DNA of 64,000 nucleotides from Phreatobacter stygius (GCF_005144885.1 NZ_CP039690.1:1054001-1118000), one strand, 5' to 3'. Positions 1-8,469 are shown, counted from the first letter of the stretch. Notes: generated by a model not told the origin, from the letters alone. Made by a program: numbers and translations.

Positions 1-394
1 TGCGCGCCGACGAAATGCCGCGGGCGCCGAGATAGTCGCGCACGGTCTGGGCGCGGCGGGCGCCAAGGGCGATATTGTATTCACGCGTGCCGCGCTCGTC
101 GGCATGACCTTCGACGGTGAAGGAATAGCGGTTGTACTGCTGCAGCCAGGTCGCCTGCTTGTCGAGGGTCGAGCGGGCCTGGGTGGTCAGCTCGGATGAA
201 TCGGTCTCGAAGAACACGCGGTCGCCGACATTGACGACGAAGTCCTGCGGGCTGCCGGGGCTTGCGGCGCCCACGCCGCCGGCCCCGCCGGCGCCAGCGC
301 CGTTGGTGGGATTTTGAGCGCAGGCGCCAAGCGCCAGGCCCATTGCCATGAGGGCTGCAAACTTCATGTTGCGCCCGAGAGCCATGGTCAGCAT
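1..394 (-). CDS. pal: Peptidoglycan-associated lipoprotein Pal, C-terminus cut by window edge
   Basis: Outer-membrane lipoprotein of the Tol-Pal system; it binds peptidoglycan through an OmpA-like domain and interacts with TolB. The N-terminus shows a lipoprotein signal with lipobox LGAC around residues 22-25, then a Gly/Ala-rich linker, then the start of the OmpA-like fold with VEGHADERGTREYNIALG, the signature of Pal. About 131 codons are inside the window; the end lies upstream of base 1. The start at 394 is set by AAGGAGAT (about 399-406) five bases before ATG. Unusually, tolB is not next to it but ends near 8470, about 8 kb away. Family call is very safe; only the C-terminus is unseen. 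Confidence 0.96.
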   Translation of the reverse strand, partial: MLTMALGRNMKFAALMAMGLALGACAQNPTNGAGAGGAGGVGAASPGSPQDFVVNVGDRVFFETDSSELTTQARSTLDKQATWLQQYNRYSFTVEGHADERGTREYNIALGARRAQTVRDYLGARGISSAR

Positions 395-810
395 GGGTAT
401 CTCCTTAACGAAAAACGTAGCCGTTCCTTTACCAGGATGGGGGTTAATCGAACCTTCCTGCGACCTTGAAGCCTCGCCCGAAACGGGCAACAAAGGCTTC
501 GCTCATGGTTTCGGAGCGGCTCTTTAACATCCTGAAATGACGTTTGTTTTTTACGGATGGCCGAGCAGTGAGGCAGGTACGCCGCACTGCTCGACCATTC
601 GCCGGGATGGTCAACCATCGGTTAATGGAAGACCTGCCCGATCACTTGAGCCGGCTGGTGCGGCGACGTGACGGGACCGGGATCGCGGCGCAGCGTGACC
701 AGACTGTGGCAAGGGGGTGTCGCCGAGGTGATAAACCCGCTCGGGCCATGGCTTTGCCCCGCCTGTTGCAAGATTGCCACAGGCCTCGATGCAGCCTCTC
801 CGGCGGTCGA
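395..810. other. Intergenic region with hairpins between pal and marR
   Basis: About 416 bases without a convincing gene. It contains the pal leader and several inverted repeats: AGCCT (470-474) with AGGCT (494-498) enclosing GCCCG-AAA-CGGGC (476-488), and GAGCAGTG (563-570) with CACTGCTC (585-592) enclosing GGC/GCC. Neither is followed by a clear T-run on the minus strand, so they are not classical terminators. They could be RNA structures in the pal leader or the end of the marR transcript. No promoter can be placed with confidence. Confidence 0.4.
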
Positions 811-1311
811 TCAGGCCGCGCCCTGCCGCGCAACGTCAGATTGCGCTCGGTCCTCGTCCGGCAAGGCCGCCGCGAGACCTGACAGCTGGCCGGCAAAGTC
901 GGGCGGGAGCGCGGGGCCGAGCGCCTCATGCGCCTGCCGCCAGACCGGCATCGCAGCCTCCAGCGCATGTGCCCCGGCCTCGGTCAACCAGACCATCCGC
1001 CGACGCTGATCCTGGTCGACCAGCGCGATCTCGATCCAGCCGAGACGCTCCAGAACCCTGAGATTACGCGACAGGCTGGACGGATCGAGGCCCATGCGCT
1101 CGGCCAGCGCGCCGAGCCTGTCGTCCGGCGTGCTGGCGATCTGCGCCATCAGCCAGAACTGCGGCAGCGACATCGCCGAAGCCGCCATGCGCCGCTCAAG
1201 GAACTGGCTGATCCGGCGCGCCGCCAGCCGGCTGTTCCAGCCGGCGCAGGCGTCCAGCGCCGCACTGGCATCCGACCGGAGTGATTTCGAAGCTTGCCGT
1301 GCCTTGTTCAT
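811..1311 (-). CDS. MarR-family transcriptional regulator
   Basis: 166-residue winged-helix repressor. The segment LGALAERMGLDPSSLSRNL (residues about 65-85) is the helix-turn-helix with recognition helix, followed by the wing region VDQDQRRRMVWLTEAG typical of MarR. It is divergent from the thioesterase gene at 1374 and the 62-base gap carries repeated sites (1319-1348), so it probably controls itself and the thioesterase/hydrolase pair. No clear Shine-Dalgarno site precedes the chosen ATG at 1311; the first part of the protein (to about residue 28) could be shorter. Ligand unknown. Confidence 0.9.
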   Translation of the reverse strand: MNKARQASKSLRSDASAALDACAGWNSRLAARRISQFLERRMAASAMSLPQFWLMAQIASTPDDRLGALAERMGLDPSSLSRNLRVLERLGWIEIALVDQDQRRRMVWLTEAGAHALEAAMPVWRQAHEALGPALPPDFAGQLSGLAAALPDEDRAQSDVARQGAA

Positions 1312-1318
1312 AGGTCTA

Positions 1319-1348
1319 TGTATCTACACTAGTTGTATCTACATGCAA
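1319..1348. promoter_or_regulatory. Candidate MarR operator: direct repeat and imperfect palindrome
   Basis: TGTATCTACA occurs at 1319-1328 and again at 1334-1343, fifteen bases apart. The second copy lies within TTGTATCTACATGCAA (1333-1348), which matches its own reverse complement at 12 of 16 positions. The site sits in the 62-base gap between the divergent marR (start 1311) and thioesterase (start 1374) genes and is AT-rich against a GC-rich background. Binding by the adjacent MarR protein is inferred. Confidence 0.6.
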
Positions 1349-1373
1349 ATCGAAATGGCACGGGGAGCCAGAC

Positions 1374-1877
1374 ATGCCGAGCCAGATCATGCCGCCTGCC
1401 GCAACCGCGATACGTTACGGCCTCGCCAGCCCGGCCGACATTGCCGGCAAGACCGGCCGGGAGGTCCTTCAAGCCATCATCGACGGCGTGCTGCCACAGG
1501 CACCGATCTCTGAAACCCTGTCGTTCTGGCTGATCGAGGTCGGCGACGGTTTCGCCGCCTTCGAAGGCGAGCCCGGGGCCCATCTGCTCAATCCGATGGG
1601 CGGGGTGCATGGTGGCTGGGCGCTGACCCTGATCGACAGCGTGGCCGCCTGCGCCGGCCATTCGCTGCTGCCCGCCGGCAGCGGCTACACGACGATCGAG
1701 ACCAAGGGCAATCTGTCGCGACCGATCAGCCAGGCGACCGGCCGGGTCCGCGCCGAGGCGCGCGTGGTCGCCCAGGGACGCCAGGTGATCTCGGCCGAAG
1801 CGCGGTTGACCGCGGCGGACGGCAAGGTGCTCGCCCATGGCAGCTCGACGATCCTGGTCCTGCCTGGCATTCATTGA
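1374..1877 (+). CDS. PaaI-family hotdog-fold thioesterase
   Basis: 167-residue cytoplasmic hotdog protein, probably a CoA-thioester hydrolase. The PaaI-type core is visible: NPMGGVHGGWALTLIDSVAA (residues about 73-92) contains the HGG motif, followed by the beta-strand region TIETKGNLSRPI and the terminal strands ADGKVLAHGSSTILVL. GGGGAG at about 1361-1366 supports the start. It is followed by an alpha/beta hydrolase and is divergent from a MarR gene, so the pair may form a small inducible unit for an acyl or aromatic-acid thioester. The substrate cannot be told from sequence. Confidence 0.85.
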   Translation: MPSQIMPPAATAIRYGLASPADIAGKTGREVLQAIIDGVLPQAPISETLSFWLIEVGDGFAAFEGEPGAHLLNPMGGVHGGWALTLIDSVAACAGHSLLPAGSGYTTIETKGNLSRPISQATGRVRAEARVVAQGRQVISAEARLTAADGKVLAHGSSTILVLPGIH

Positions 1878-1911
1878 TCCCTGCCGTCCTGTCGTCCGGA
1901 GCGAAGCTGCC

Positions 1912-2715
1912 ATGGCCACATTCGTTTTGTCCGATGGGCGCAATCTGTGCTTTTCGGAAACGGGCGACGGCCCGCCTTTGCTGCTGATCCACGGTTCGCC
2001 TGGCGAAGGCCGGGCCTGGAACCGGGTCGTGCCGCTGCTGGATCGGCAGTTTCGCGTGCTGACGCCGGATCTGCCCGGCTATGGCGGTTCCGCCCCCCTG
2101 CCCGAGGCCGGCGGCGGAACCGCCGCCATGGCGGCTGACGTCGGCGAACTCGTCGCCAGCCTCGGCGAACCGGTTTTCCTGGCGGGTCATTCCTACGGTG
2201 GCAATGTCGCGTTGCATGTCATGGCGGCCTCGCCTGACCGGATCCGCGGCCTGGCGCTGTTCGAGCCGGTGTTTTTTCGCGCTCTGGAGCTGAATGGCGA
2301 TCAGGCGGCCCTGAATGAAGCCGGCCGCTTCTTTGCTTCCTACGCGACGCGCGCCGCAGCCGAAGAGAAAGACGCCATTGCCGACATGATCGACTACTGG
2401 TTCGGCGCCTCGGCGTTCAACCGTCTGCCGCCGCCGGTGCAGGGGTTCCTGCGCGCTTCCGCCGCAAAGAACGCCGGGGATGTCATCGCATCCTTCGCGG
2501 AAACGCTGAGCGGAGCCAGCCTCGCGCGTTTCGACAGGCCGTTGGCGGTCGCCCATGGAACCGCCAGCGCGCCGGTCGCCGTAGCCATTGCCCAGGCGCT
2601 CGGGCTGCTCGCGCCGGCCGCGCGGGTCGTGGCGATCGCCGGCGCCAGCCACGGCATGACCGACACCCATTCACGCGAGGTTGCCGAGATCATCCTCGAC
2701 CTGCGCCAAGGATAG
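1912..2715 (+). CDS. Alpha/beta-fold hydrolase
   Basis: 267-residue alpha/beta hydrolase, no signal peptide. LLLIHGSPGEGRAW is the oxyanion region, LTPDLPGYGGS the second conserved strand, GHSYGG the nucleophile elbow (Ser), and AGASHGM near the C-terminus supplies the histidine. The start at ATG 1912 (MATFVLSDG) is chosen over an in-frame ATG at 1837 because the fold begins there and GGAG lies at 1898-1901. It follows the thioesterase by 34 bases and is probably co-transcribed. Esterase, lactonase or C-C hydrolase activity is possible. Confidence 0.85.
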   Translation: MATFVLSDGRNLCFSETGDGPPLLLIHGSPGEGRAWNRVVPLLDRQFRVLTPDLPGYGGSAPLPEAGGGTAAMAADVGELVASLGEPVFLAGHSYGGNVALHVMAASPDRIRGLALFEPVFFRALELNGDQAALNEAGRFFASYATRAAAEEKDAIADMIDYWFGASAFNRLPPPVQGFLRASAAKNAGDVIASFAETLSGASLARFDRPLAVAHGTASAPVAVAIAQALGLLAPAARVVAIAGASHGMTDTHSREVAEIILDLRQG

Positions 2716-2787
2716 ACGCCTGTCCTGCGAGCAGGACTGCCGGTCCAGCCGGGCCGATTGCATCTGATGCCGACCGTCCTCTAGCCT

Positions 2788-2810
2788 CTCCCAAACAAGA
2801 AGTTTGGGAG
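2788..2810 (+). promoter_or_regulatory. Hairpin sequestering the Shine-Dalgarno site of the next gene
   Basis: CTCCCAAAC (2788-2796), loop AAGAA (2797-2801) and GTTTGGGAG (2802-2810) make a perfect nine-base-pair stem. The 3' arm contains the GGGAGG Shine-Dalgarno site (2806-2811) of the gene starting at 2818. In an mRNA this would hide the ribosome-binding site. There is no T-run after it, so it is not an ordinary terminator of the upstream hydrolase gene. Confidence 0.7.
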
Positions 2811-2817
2811 GACTGGC

Positions 2818-4965
2818 ATGACATTGCGGAAGATCGGGCGGATTCTGTCCGCATGGATCGGCTTGGGAGTGATCGCGGCAGGTCTTTCGAGCCCGGCCGA
2901 CGCACGCATCGTCAGGCTCGACATCACCAGGCAGGAACCGGCTTTCGGCGGCCGCAACTTCGGCCAGGTCGGCGGCTATGTCCGGCTTTCCGGCAAGGCC
3001 CATGGCGAGGTCGATCCGAACCTGCCGCAGAACGCCATCATCCAGGATATCCGCCTGGCGCCGCGCAATGCCCGCGGCATGGTCGAATATGTCACCGACA
3101 TCGACATCCTGCGGCCGGCCGATCCGGACCGGGGCAACAACATCCTGCTGTTCGAAGTGCATAATCGCGGCCGCAAGCTGATGCTGCGCAACTTCAACGA
3201 CGGCCTCGCCGGCAACCAGGCCGACTACAACAACCTGACCGATGCCGGCGACGGCTTCCTGATGGCGGCCGGCTACACCCTTGTCTGGTACGGCTGGCAG
3301 GCCGACGTGGCGCCGGGCGACGGCCGCCTGACCCTGACGGTGCCGGCCGCGCGCAACCCGGACGGCTCGCCGCTCACCGGCCTCGTGCGCGCCGAACTGA
3401 CCACCGCGACCCCGGCGAAGACGCTGAACCTGTCGAGCGGCTGGTTCACCGGCCTGACCCATGCGAGCTACCCGACCGCCTCGGCCGACAATCGCACCGC
3501 CTTTGCCGACGGCTTCCTGCCGACCTTGACGGTACGTGCCAGGCAGCAGGAGCCGCGTGTCGCGATCCCGAACGGCGACTGGAGCTTCGGCGCCTGCAAT
3601 GACGCCGACGGCGTCACCTCAGGCGACCGGCAGATCTGCCTGCCCGCGGGCTTCCAGCCGGGCCGGCTTTACGAGCTGATCTATCGCGCCAAAGATCCGC
3701 TGGTGACCGGCCTCGGTTTCGCCGCCACCCGCGACCTCGCGGCTTTCCTCAAGCGGCGCGACAAGGACCTGGCCGGCACGGCCAACCCGGTGTTCCGGCG
3801 CGGCCAGCGGGCGATCATCATGGGCACCTCGCAGTCCGGACGGATGATCCGCTCGTTCATTCACCTCGGCTTCAACCGCGACGAACAGGGCCGCACCGCC
3901 TTCGAGGGCGCGCTGCCGCATATCGGCGGCGGGCTGATGCCGCTCAATGTCCGGTTCTCGCAAGCCGGCCGCGCCTGGGGCGAACAGGTCGACCATCTCT
4001 ACCCGGCCTATGACTTCCCCTTCACCTATGGCCGCCAGCGCGACCCGCTCACCGGCCGCAACCAGGGCCTGCTCGATCGCTGCCGGGCGAACGGCACCTG
4101 CCCGCGCATCTTCCATGTCGCGACCGCGCTGGAAATGTGGGAGGGCCGCCAATCGCTCGGCCTGACCGACCCCATGGGCCGGCGCGACGTCACCGATCCC
4201 GCCAATGTCCGCACCTATATCATGGCCTCGACCCAGCATGGGCCGGCCAACCTGCCGCTGCCGGCAGCCGAGCCGTTCGGCGTCTGCCAGCAGCAGCAGA
4301 ACCCCAATCCGCATATCTGGACGCTGCGCGCGCTCATCACCGGGCTGACCGATTGGGTGGTGTCGGACAAGGCGCCGCCCGATAGCGCCATCCCGCGCAT
4401 CGCCGACGGCACCCTGGTGGCGCCGGACCAGGTGCGTTTCCCGCCGATCCCGGCCAATGCCTATGGCAATGTCCGGCGCCCGCAGGTCAGGATGCTGCGG
4501 GTGACCAATCCGCTGTTCCAGCTCGATTACGGCCCCGGCTATGTCGCCGCCGATACCAGCGGTGTCATCACGGTCGAGCCGCCACGCCAGAGCACTGCCG
4601 GTTACGGCCTGCTGGTGCCGCAGGTCGACGGCGACGGCAATGATGTCGGTGGCCTGCGCTCCTTGTTCCTGCAGGCGCCGATCGGCACCTATACCGGCTG
4701 GAACCTCGGACGCAAGGACCGCTTCGAGGACGGCTTCTGCTCGCTCGCCGGCTCGTTCATTCCCTTCGCGCGGACCCGCCAGGAGCGGCTCGATACCGGC
4801 GATCCGCGCCTTTCGATCGAGGAGCGCTACCCAACCCCCGCGGCCTATGCGGCGACCGTCAAGGCAGCGGCCGAGCGTCTGGTCGCCGCACGCTACCTGC
4901 TGCCCGACGATGCCGCCCGGCTGGTCGGGCGCGCCGAGACCGAAGGCATTCGCCTCGGGCCGTGA
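2818..4965 (+). CDS. Large secreted alpha/beta hydrolase-domain protein (Abhydrolase_10 type)
   Basis: 715-residue exported protein with a Sec signal peptide (residues 1-30; hydrophobic AWIGLGVIAAGL, cleavage near ADA-R). The long domain resembles the bacterial alpha/beta hydrolase domain family of 600-700 residues: LLFEVHNRGRKLM near residue 110, and the nucleophile elbow MGTSQSGRMIRSF near residue 340. GGGAGG at 2806-2811, seven bases before ATG, fixes the start; that site is in a hairpin. It ends four bases before the convergent MATE gene. The substrate (ester, polyester or lactone) is unknown. Confidence 0.82.
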   Translation: MTLRKIGRILSAWIGLGVIAAGLSSPADARIVRLDITRQEPAFGGRNFGQVGGYVRLSGKAHGEVDPNLPQNAIIQDIRLAPRNARGMVEYVTDIDILRPADPDRGNNILLFEVHNRGRKLMLRNFNDGLAGNQADYNNLTDAGDGFLMAAGYTLVWYGWQADVAPGDGRLTLTVPAARNPDGSPLTGLVRAELTTATPAKTLNLSSGWFTGLTHASYPTASADNRTAFADGFLPTLTVRARQQEPRVAIPNGDWSFGACNDADGVTSGDRQICLPAGFQPGRLYELIYRAKDPLVTGLGFAATRDLAAFLKRRDKDLAGTANPVFRRGQRAIIMGTSQSGRMIRSFIHLGFNRDEQGRTAFEGALPHIGGGLMPLNVRFSQAGRAWGEQVDHLYPAYDFPFTYGRQRDPLTGRNQGLLDRCRANGTCPRIFHVATALEMWEGRQSLGLTDPMGRRDVTDPANVRTYIMASTQHGPANLPLPAAEPFGVCQQQQNPNPHIWTLRALITGLTDWVVSDKAPPDSAIPRIADGTLVAPDQVRFPPIPANAYGNVRRPQVRMLRVTNPLFQLDYGPGYVAADTSGVITVEPPRQSTAGYGLLVPQVDGDGNDVGGLRSLFLQAPIGTYTGWNLGRKDRFEDGFCSLAGSFIPFARTRQERLDTGDPRLSIEERYPTPAAYAATVKAAAERLVAARYLLPDDAARLVGRAETEGIRLGP

Positions 4966-4969
4966 TGCC

Positions 4970-6331
4970 TCAGGCGCGCTTCGGCCCCCAGCGGGTGATG
5001 TGGATCGCATAGGCCGTGGTCAGGCCGTAGACCACCATGGACAGGCCGACGAGCGCGAACAGCATCCATTGCGGCTGGTCGGTCGCCACCAGCCACCAGC
5101 CGCCGAGGATCACCGACACCAGGCGCGCCGTGCCAGCGAGCACCGGACCCAGCACCCGGCCGGCGCCCTGGGCGGCGAAATAGAGGCAGAGGCCGAGACC
5201 ATAAAAGCCGAAGCTCGGTCCGGCCCAGATGAGATAGGAGCGGGCCGCGGCCAGCACCTGCGGGTTGTCGGTGAACATGCCGGCCCAGGCCGACGGCATG
5301 AGCCAGCCAAGAAGGCCAATGGTCGTGGTGATGGCGAAGGCGAGCATGCCGCCGGTCCAGGCCGCGCGCCTCGCCCGCTCCGGCTGGCCGGCGCCGATCG
5401 CCATGCCGACCATCGGCACCATGGAGACGCCGACCGCGAAGGTGAAGGGGATCAGCATGAATTCGAGCCGCGAGCCGATGCCATAGCCGGCCAGCGCCTC
5501 GTGGCCGAAACGGGCCACCAGCGCGGTCAGGATCAGCACGGTCAGCACCGACTGGAACGACGACACGCAGGCGAGCGCGCCAACCTTCAGGATGTCGGCG
5601 AAATGTTCGCCGCGCAGCCTGACCCCGGAGACCGGCAGCACGATGCGGCAGGCGCCCGAGCGCAGGAAGCGGAACATGATGAGCGCGCCGATGCCATAAG
5701 CGATGACCTGGCCGAGCGCGATGCCGAACATGCCGAGACGCGGCACCGGCCCGAGCCCGAGGCCGAGACCGCCGCCGATCACCACCTGGAGAATGGCGAC
5801 CGCCAGCAGGGTCGAGGACGGCACGGTCATGTTGCCGGCGCCCCGGATGATCGAGGCGAGCAGGTTGCACAGCCAGATCGTCAGCGCGCCGAGAAACACG
5901 ACATTGGAATAGATCAGCGCCTGTTCGAGCGCCTCGCCATGGCCGCCGAGCGCGCTGTAGATCGGCCGGCCGAAGACGAACATGACAAGGGTGATGGCGA
6001 GCCCCAGGCCAAGCGCGATCAGCACGGTGTGGTAGGCGAGCGAGCGGGCGCGCGCGTCGTCATTGGCGCCGATGGCCCGGCTGATCGCCGACGACACGCC
6101 GCCGCCCATGGCGCCGGCCGACATCATCTGCTGCAGCATGATGATCGGGAAGACCAGCGCCATGCCGGCGAGCGCCCCCGTGCCGAGCAGCCCGACATAA
6201 ACGGTCTCGGCGATCGCCACCGCGGCGGTCGCCACCATGGCCAGCATGTTCGGCAGGCTCAGCCGGATGATCGTCGCGAGCACCGGCGCGCTGACGATTG
6301 GGTTGACGGTCGCTGCGGCGGTCATGGTCAT
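4970..6331 (-). CDS. MATE-family efflux transporter
   Basis: 453-residue inner-membrane protein with about twelve hydrophobic segments in two homologous halves, as in the MATE (NorM/DinF) family. The N-half motif AETVYVGLLGTGALAGMAL and the C-half equivalent ALAGYGIGSRLEFMLIPF are family hallmarks. It would export cationic drugs or metabolites in exchange for Na+ or H+. The gene lies downstream of a marR gene on the same strand, and an operator-like palindrome (6381-6392) lies 50 bases upstream of its start, so it is the likely target of that repressor. Confidence 0.93.
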   Translation of the reverse strand: MTMTAAATVNPIVSAPVLATIIRLSLPNMLAMVATAAVAIAETVYVGLLGTGALAGMALVFPIIMLQQMMSAGAMGGGVSSAISRAIGANDDARARSLAYHTVLIALGLGLAITLVMFVFGRPIYSALGGHGEALEQALIYSNVVFLGALTIWLCNLLASIIRGAGNMTVPSSTLLAVAILQVVIGGGLGLGLGPVPRLGMFGIALGQVIAYGIGALIMFRFLRSGACRIVLPVSGVRLRGEHFADILKVGALACVSSFQSVLTVLILTALVARFGHEALAGYGIGSRLEFMLIPFTFAVGVSMVPMVGMAIGAGQPERARRAAWTGGMLAFAITTTIGLLGWLMPSAWAGMFTDNPQVLAAARSYLIWAGPSFGFYGLGLCLYFAAQGAGRVLGPVLAGTARLVSVILGGWWLVATDQPQWMLFALVGLSMVVYGLTTAYAIHITRWGPKRA

Positions 6332-6378
6332 GGCACGTCTCGATCTTGCGCGGATGGCGGGGCCGAAGCGACAAATTT

Positions 6379-6394
6379 AGCTGTATATGCAGAT
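6379..6394. promoter_or_regulatory. MarR operator-like palindrome in front of the MATE gene
   Basis: CTGTATATGCAG at 6381-6392 differs at one position from the perfect palindrome CTGCATATGCAG found twice in front of the upstream marR gene. It lies within AGCTGTATATGCAGAT and about 50 bases before the MATE start, where a promoter is expected. Control by the adjacent MarR is inferred from the shared sequence. Confidence 0.7.
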
Positions 6395-6425
6395 AGTTGG
6401 CGGAACGGCGAACGATGGCCGGGCA

Positions 6426-6881
6426 TCAGCGGGCCAGCCGTTCAATGGTCCGGTCGAGCAGGGCATTGAGGGTGGTCGCGTCGGTGCCGCCGAGCGCCTG
6501 GTCGATCTGGCGCTGGCCGGCGAGCCAGGCCGGCCGGGCCGCTTCGTAGACCGCACGGCCTTCCGGCGTGAGGTGCAGGCGCCGATGCCGGCGATCACGC
6601 GGGTCATGTGCCAGCCGGACGAAGCCCTGGCGCTCCAGCGGCCTGAGCGTGCGGGTCAGGCTGGTCGGGTCCATGACCATCCGTTCGGCGAGCATGCCGA
6701 TACCGACGCCGTCATCGGACTTGAGCTGACCGAGCAGGCCAAACTGGGTGACGGTCAAGCCGTGCGGTTCGAGATGCTGGTCGAAGATGTGGGAAACGAG
6801 GCGCGCGACCTTGCGGATCCGCACGCCGGTACAGGCCGAGGGCGGGGTGGTCGCAGCGGAACCAAGAGAACCATCGCTCAT
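6426..6881 (-). CDS. MarR-family repressor of the MATE pump (predicted)
   Basis: 151-residue MarR protein: VTQFGLLGQL, then helix-turn-helix IGMLAERMVMDPTSLTRTL and wing HDPRDRRHRRLHLTPEG. An upstream in-frame ATG at 6923 would place the start inside the operator, so ATG 6881 (MSDGSLGS) is preferred. It precedes the MATE gene on the same strand by 94 bases. Two perfect palindromes upstream and a near copy before the MATE gene suggest it represses both itself and the pump. Inducer unknown. Confidence 0.92.
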   Translation of the reverse strand: MSDGSLGSAATTPPSACTGVRIRKVARLVSHIFDQHLEPHGLTVTQFGLLGQLKSDDGVGIGMLAERMVMDPTSLTRTLRPLERQGFVRLAHDPRDRRHRRLHLTPEGRAVYEAARPAWLAGQRQIDQALGGTDATTLNALLDRTIERLAR

Positions 6882-6890
6882 GGGCGAGAA

Positions 6891-6933
6891 ATAGCTGCAT
6901 ATGCAGGTACTGACAATCTGCATATGCAGCTAT
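6891..6933. promoter_or_regulatory. Paired palindromic MarR operators
   Basis: CTGCATATGCAG occurs at 6895-6906 and 6918-6929, each a perfect 12-base palindrome, 23 bases apart (about two helical turns). The flanks extend this into a perfect larger inverted repeat: ATAGCTGCATATGCAG (6891-6906) and its reverse complement at 6918-6933, around an 11-base spacer. The site directly abuts the marR start (6881), typical for autoregulation. Confidence 0.85.
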
Positions 6934-7020
6934 TTGTCCCGATGCATGCCAGCCTTGTGCCGGACAGGGCCTCGGACTTAGGCTGCACGGCGAGACGCCC
7001 GGTCACGGAACAGGCTTGCC

Positions 7021-8466
7021 ATGCCATGCACGGCCACTCGCCTTCCTCTTGTCGCGCTCGGCCTGGTTCTGTGGGGAAGCTCGGGCGCGTGGAGCCAGCC
7101 GGTTCCCGCCTGCCGTTTCAACGCCGACATTGTAGCGGCCGCCGACTTCCTGCTCACCGAGCCCAGGATCGAGCGCCGTTTCTGGCGCGACCGCGCCAGT
7201 GATGACGCGGCTTTTCTCAAGATCCGCTATGCCGGCTTGAGCCATGCCGACGGCCTCCGGCTGATCGACGAGCTCCGCCAGCGCCGGCCGCCGCCGCAGC
7301 GGATCGAGGAATTGCGGCTCGCCCATGCCCGGCCCGCCGATCGCGCGACCGTGCTGGATGGCCCGATCGACAGCGCGACAGGTCCGGTGCTGAGCGCTTC
7401 AGCCTTCCGCGCCGCCATCCTCGATGACGACGGCGAGCGTCTGTTCAAGGCTTTAATACGCCGGGCCTCGCCGCAGCAGACCCCGATCCTGGCGGACGCG
7501 CTGCAGGTGCAGCTGGCCCGCGGCCTCGCTGATCTCGACGACGCCACCAAGGACCGTGTCGCCAGGCGTGCCGAGGCCGCCGGCTTCTGGCGGTTCAGCC
7601 TCGAAGTCTTGGCGGCCAAGTCTGATCCATCGGCCTGGCTCGCCACCTTGAAGCGTTCGCCGTTCGCCCCGCCCGACGCGGCCCGGCTTGCCGAGCTGTT
7701 CGCCCCGCTCTGGCGCGGCTACGCGACACTCAACCCGCAGGCTTATCAGCGCGATGCCTTGCCTGTGGAGTTGCGCGCCGCTGCCGAGCAGCTGGAGGCG
7801 CGCCGCATGCCGGAGACGACCAGCATCGACCACGTCAACACTCTGGTGCGCCTCGCCCCGCGTGCGCAATTCCTGATGACTGTGCTCAACCAGACCGGCT
7901 CGGTGCGGCTCGGCAGCGAGGTGGCGCAGCCACTGGTCGAGGACATCCAGGCCGGCCGGCTCGATCCCGCCCAGGACGACGATGCCGTGCAGATCCTGAT
8001 TTTCAGCGGCCTCGACCGGGTGCTCGGCCGCGCCCAGGCCTCGGCGCAACTGATGAGCTTCCGTTCCAGCATCGGATCGGCGCCGGACCAGACCACCTTG
8101 ATACGGCTGGAGCGAACCGTCGCCCGCCAGGCGCTGCGTCCCTATCTCACCGGCAACCGGCCGGCCTTGCCGGAGCGTCCGCTGCCGCTGTCGCCCGACT
8201 TCGATTGGGAAAGCTGGTCCAGGACCGCCCAGATCCTGCGCGCGGGCACCCCGGTACCGGATGGCAGCCAGCCAATCGCCGCCGAACTTCTGGAAGCGGC
8301 CGGACGCTATCCCGAAGCGCTGCTCGCCTGGCGCCACGTCGCCGATCGCGAGGCCGGACGCATTGGCGCCCATGCCATGCTGCTGGCCCTCGACCAGCGC
8401 TGCGCCAGACTGATGTCGCCGCCGGCGCCGTTGCAGGAACCGGTCTACCGTTTCGAGCCGCGCTGA
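7021..8466 (+). CDS. Secreted protein of unknown function
   Basis: 481-residue protein I do not recognise. Residues 1-25 look like a Sec signal peptide (LPLVALGLVLWGSSGAWS, cleavage near WSQ). The rest is alpha-helical in character, Ala/Leu/Arg-rich and without transmembrane segments, which could suggest helical repeats in the periplasm; there is no catalytic motif I can name. It converges on tolB, the two stops being three bases apart, and lies between tolB and pal. That placement makes an envelope role conceivable but does not prove it. Confidence 0.75.
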   Translation: MPCTATRLPLVALGLVLWGSSGAWSQPVPACRFNADIVAAADFLLTEPRIERRFWRDRASDDAAFLKIRYAGLSHADGLRLIDELRQRRPPPQRIEELRLAHARPADRATVLDGPIDSATGPVLSASAFRAAILDDDGERLFKALIRRASPQQTPILADALQVQLARGLADLDDATKDRVARRAEAAGFWRFSLEVLAAKSDPSAWLATLKRSPFAPPDAARLAELFAPLWRGYATLNPQAYQRDALPVELRAAAEQLEARRMPETTSIDHVNTLVRLAPRAQFLMTVLNQTGSVRLGSEVAQPLVEDIQAGRLDPAQDDDAVQILIFSGLDRVLGRAQASAQLMSFRSSIGSAPDQTTLIRLERTVARQALRPYLTGNRPALPERPLPLSPDFDWESWSRTAQILRAGTPVPDGSQPIAAELLEAAGRYPEALLAWRHVADREAGRIGAHAMLLALDQRCARLMSPPAPLQEPVYRFEPR

Positions 8467-8469
8467 CGC

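Noticed and set aside
563-592. GAGCAGTG/CACTGCTC hairpin as a terminator for the marR gene
   Set aside because: On the minus strand the following bases are A-rich, not T-rich, so it is kept only as an unexplained structure.
4541-6469. Plus-strand open frame running through the MATE gene
   Set aside because: Overlaps two well-supported genes out of phase and shows no motif.
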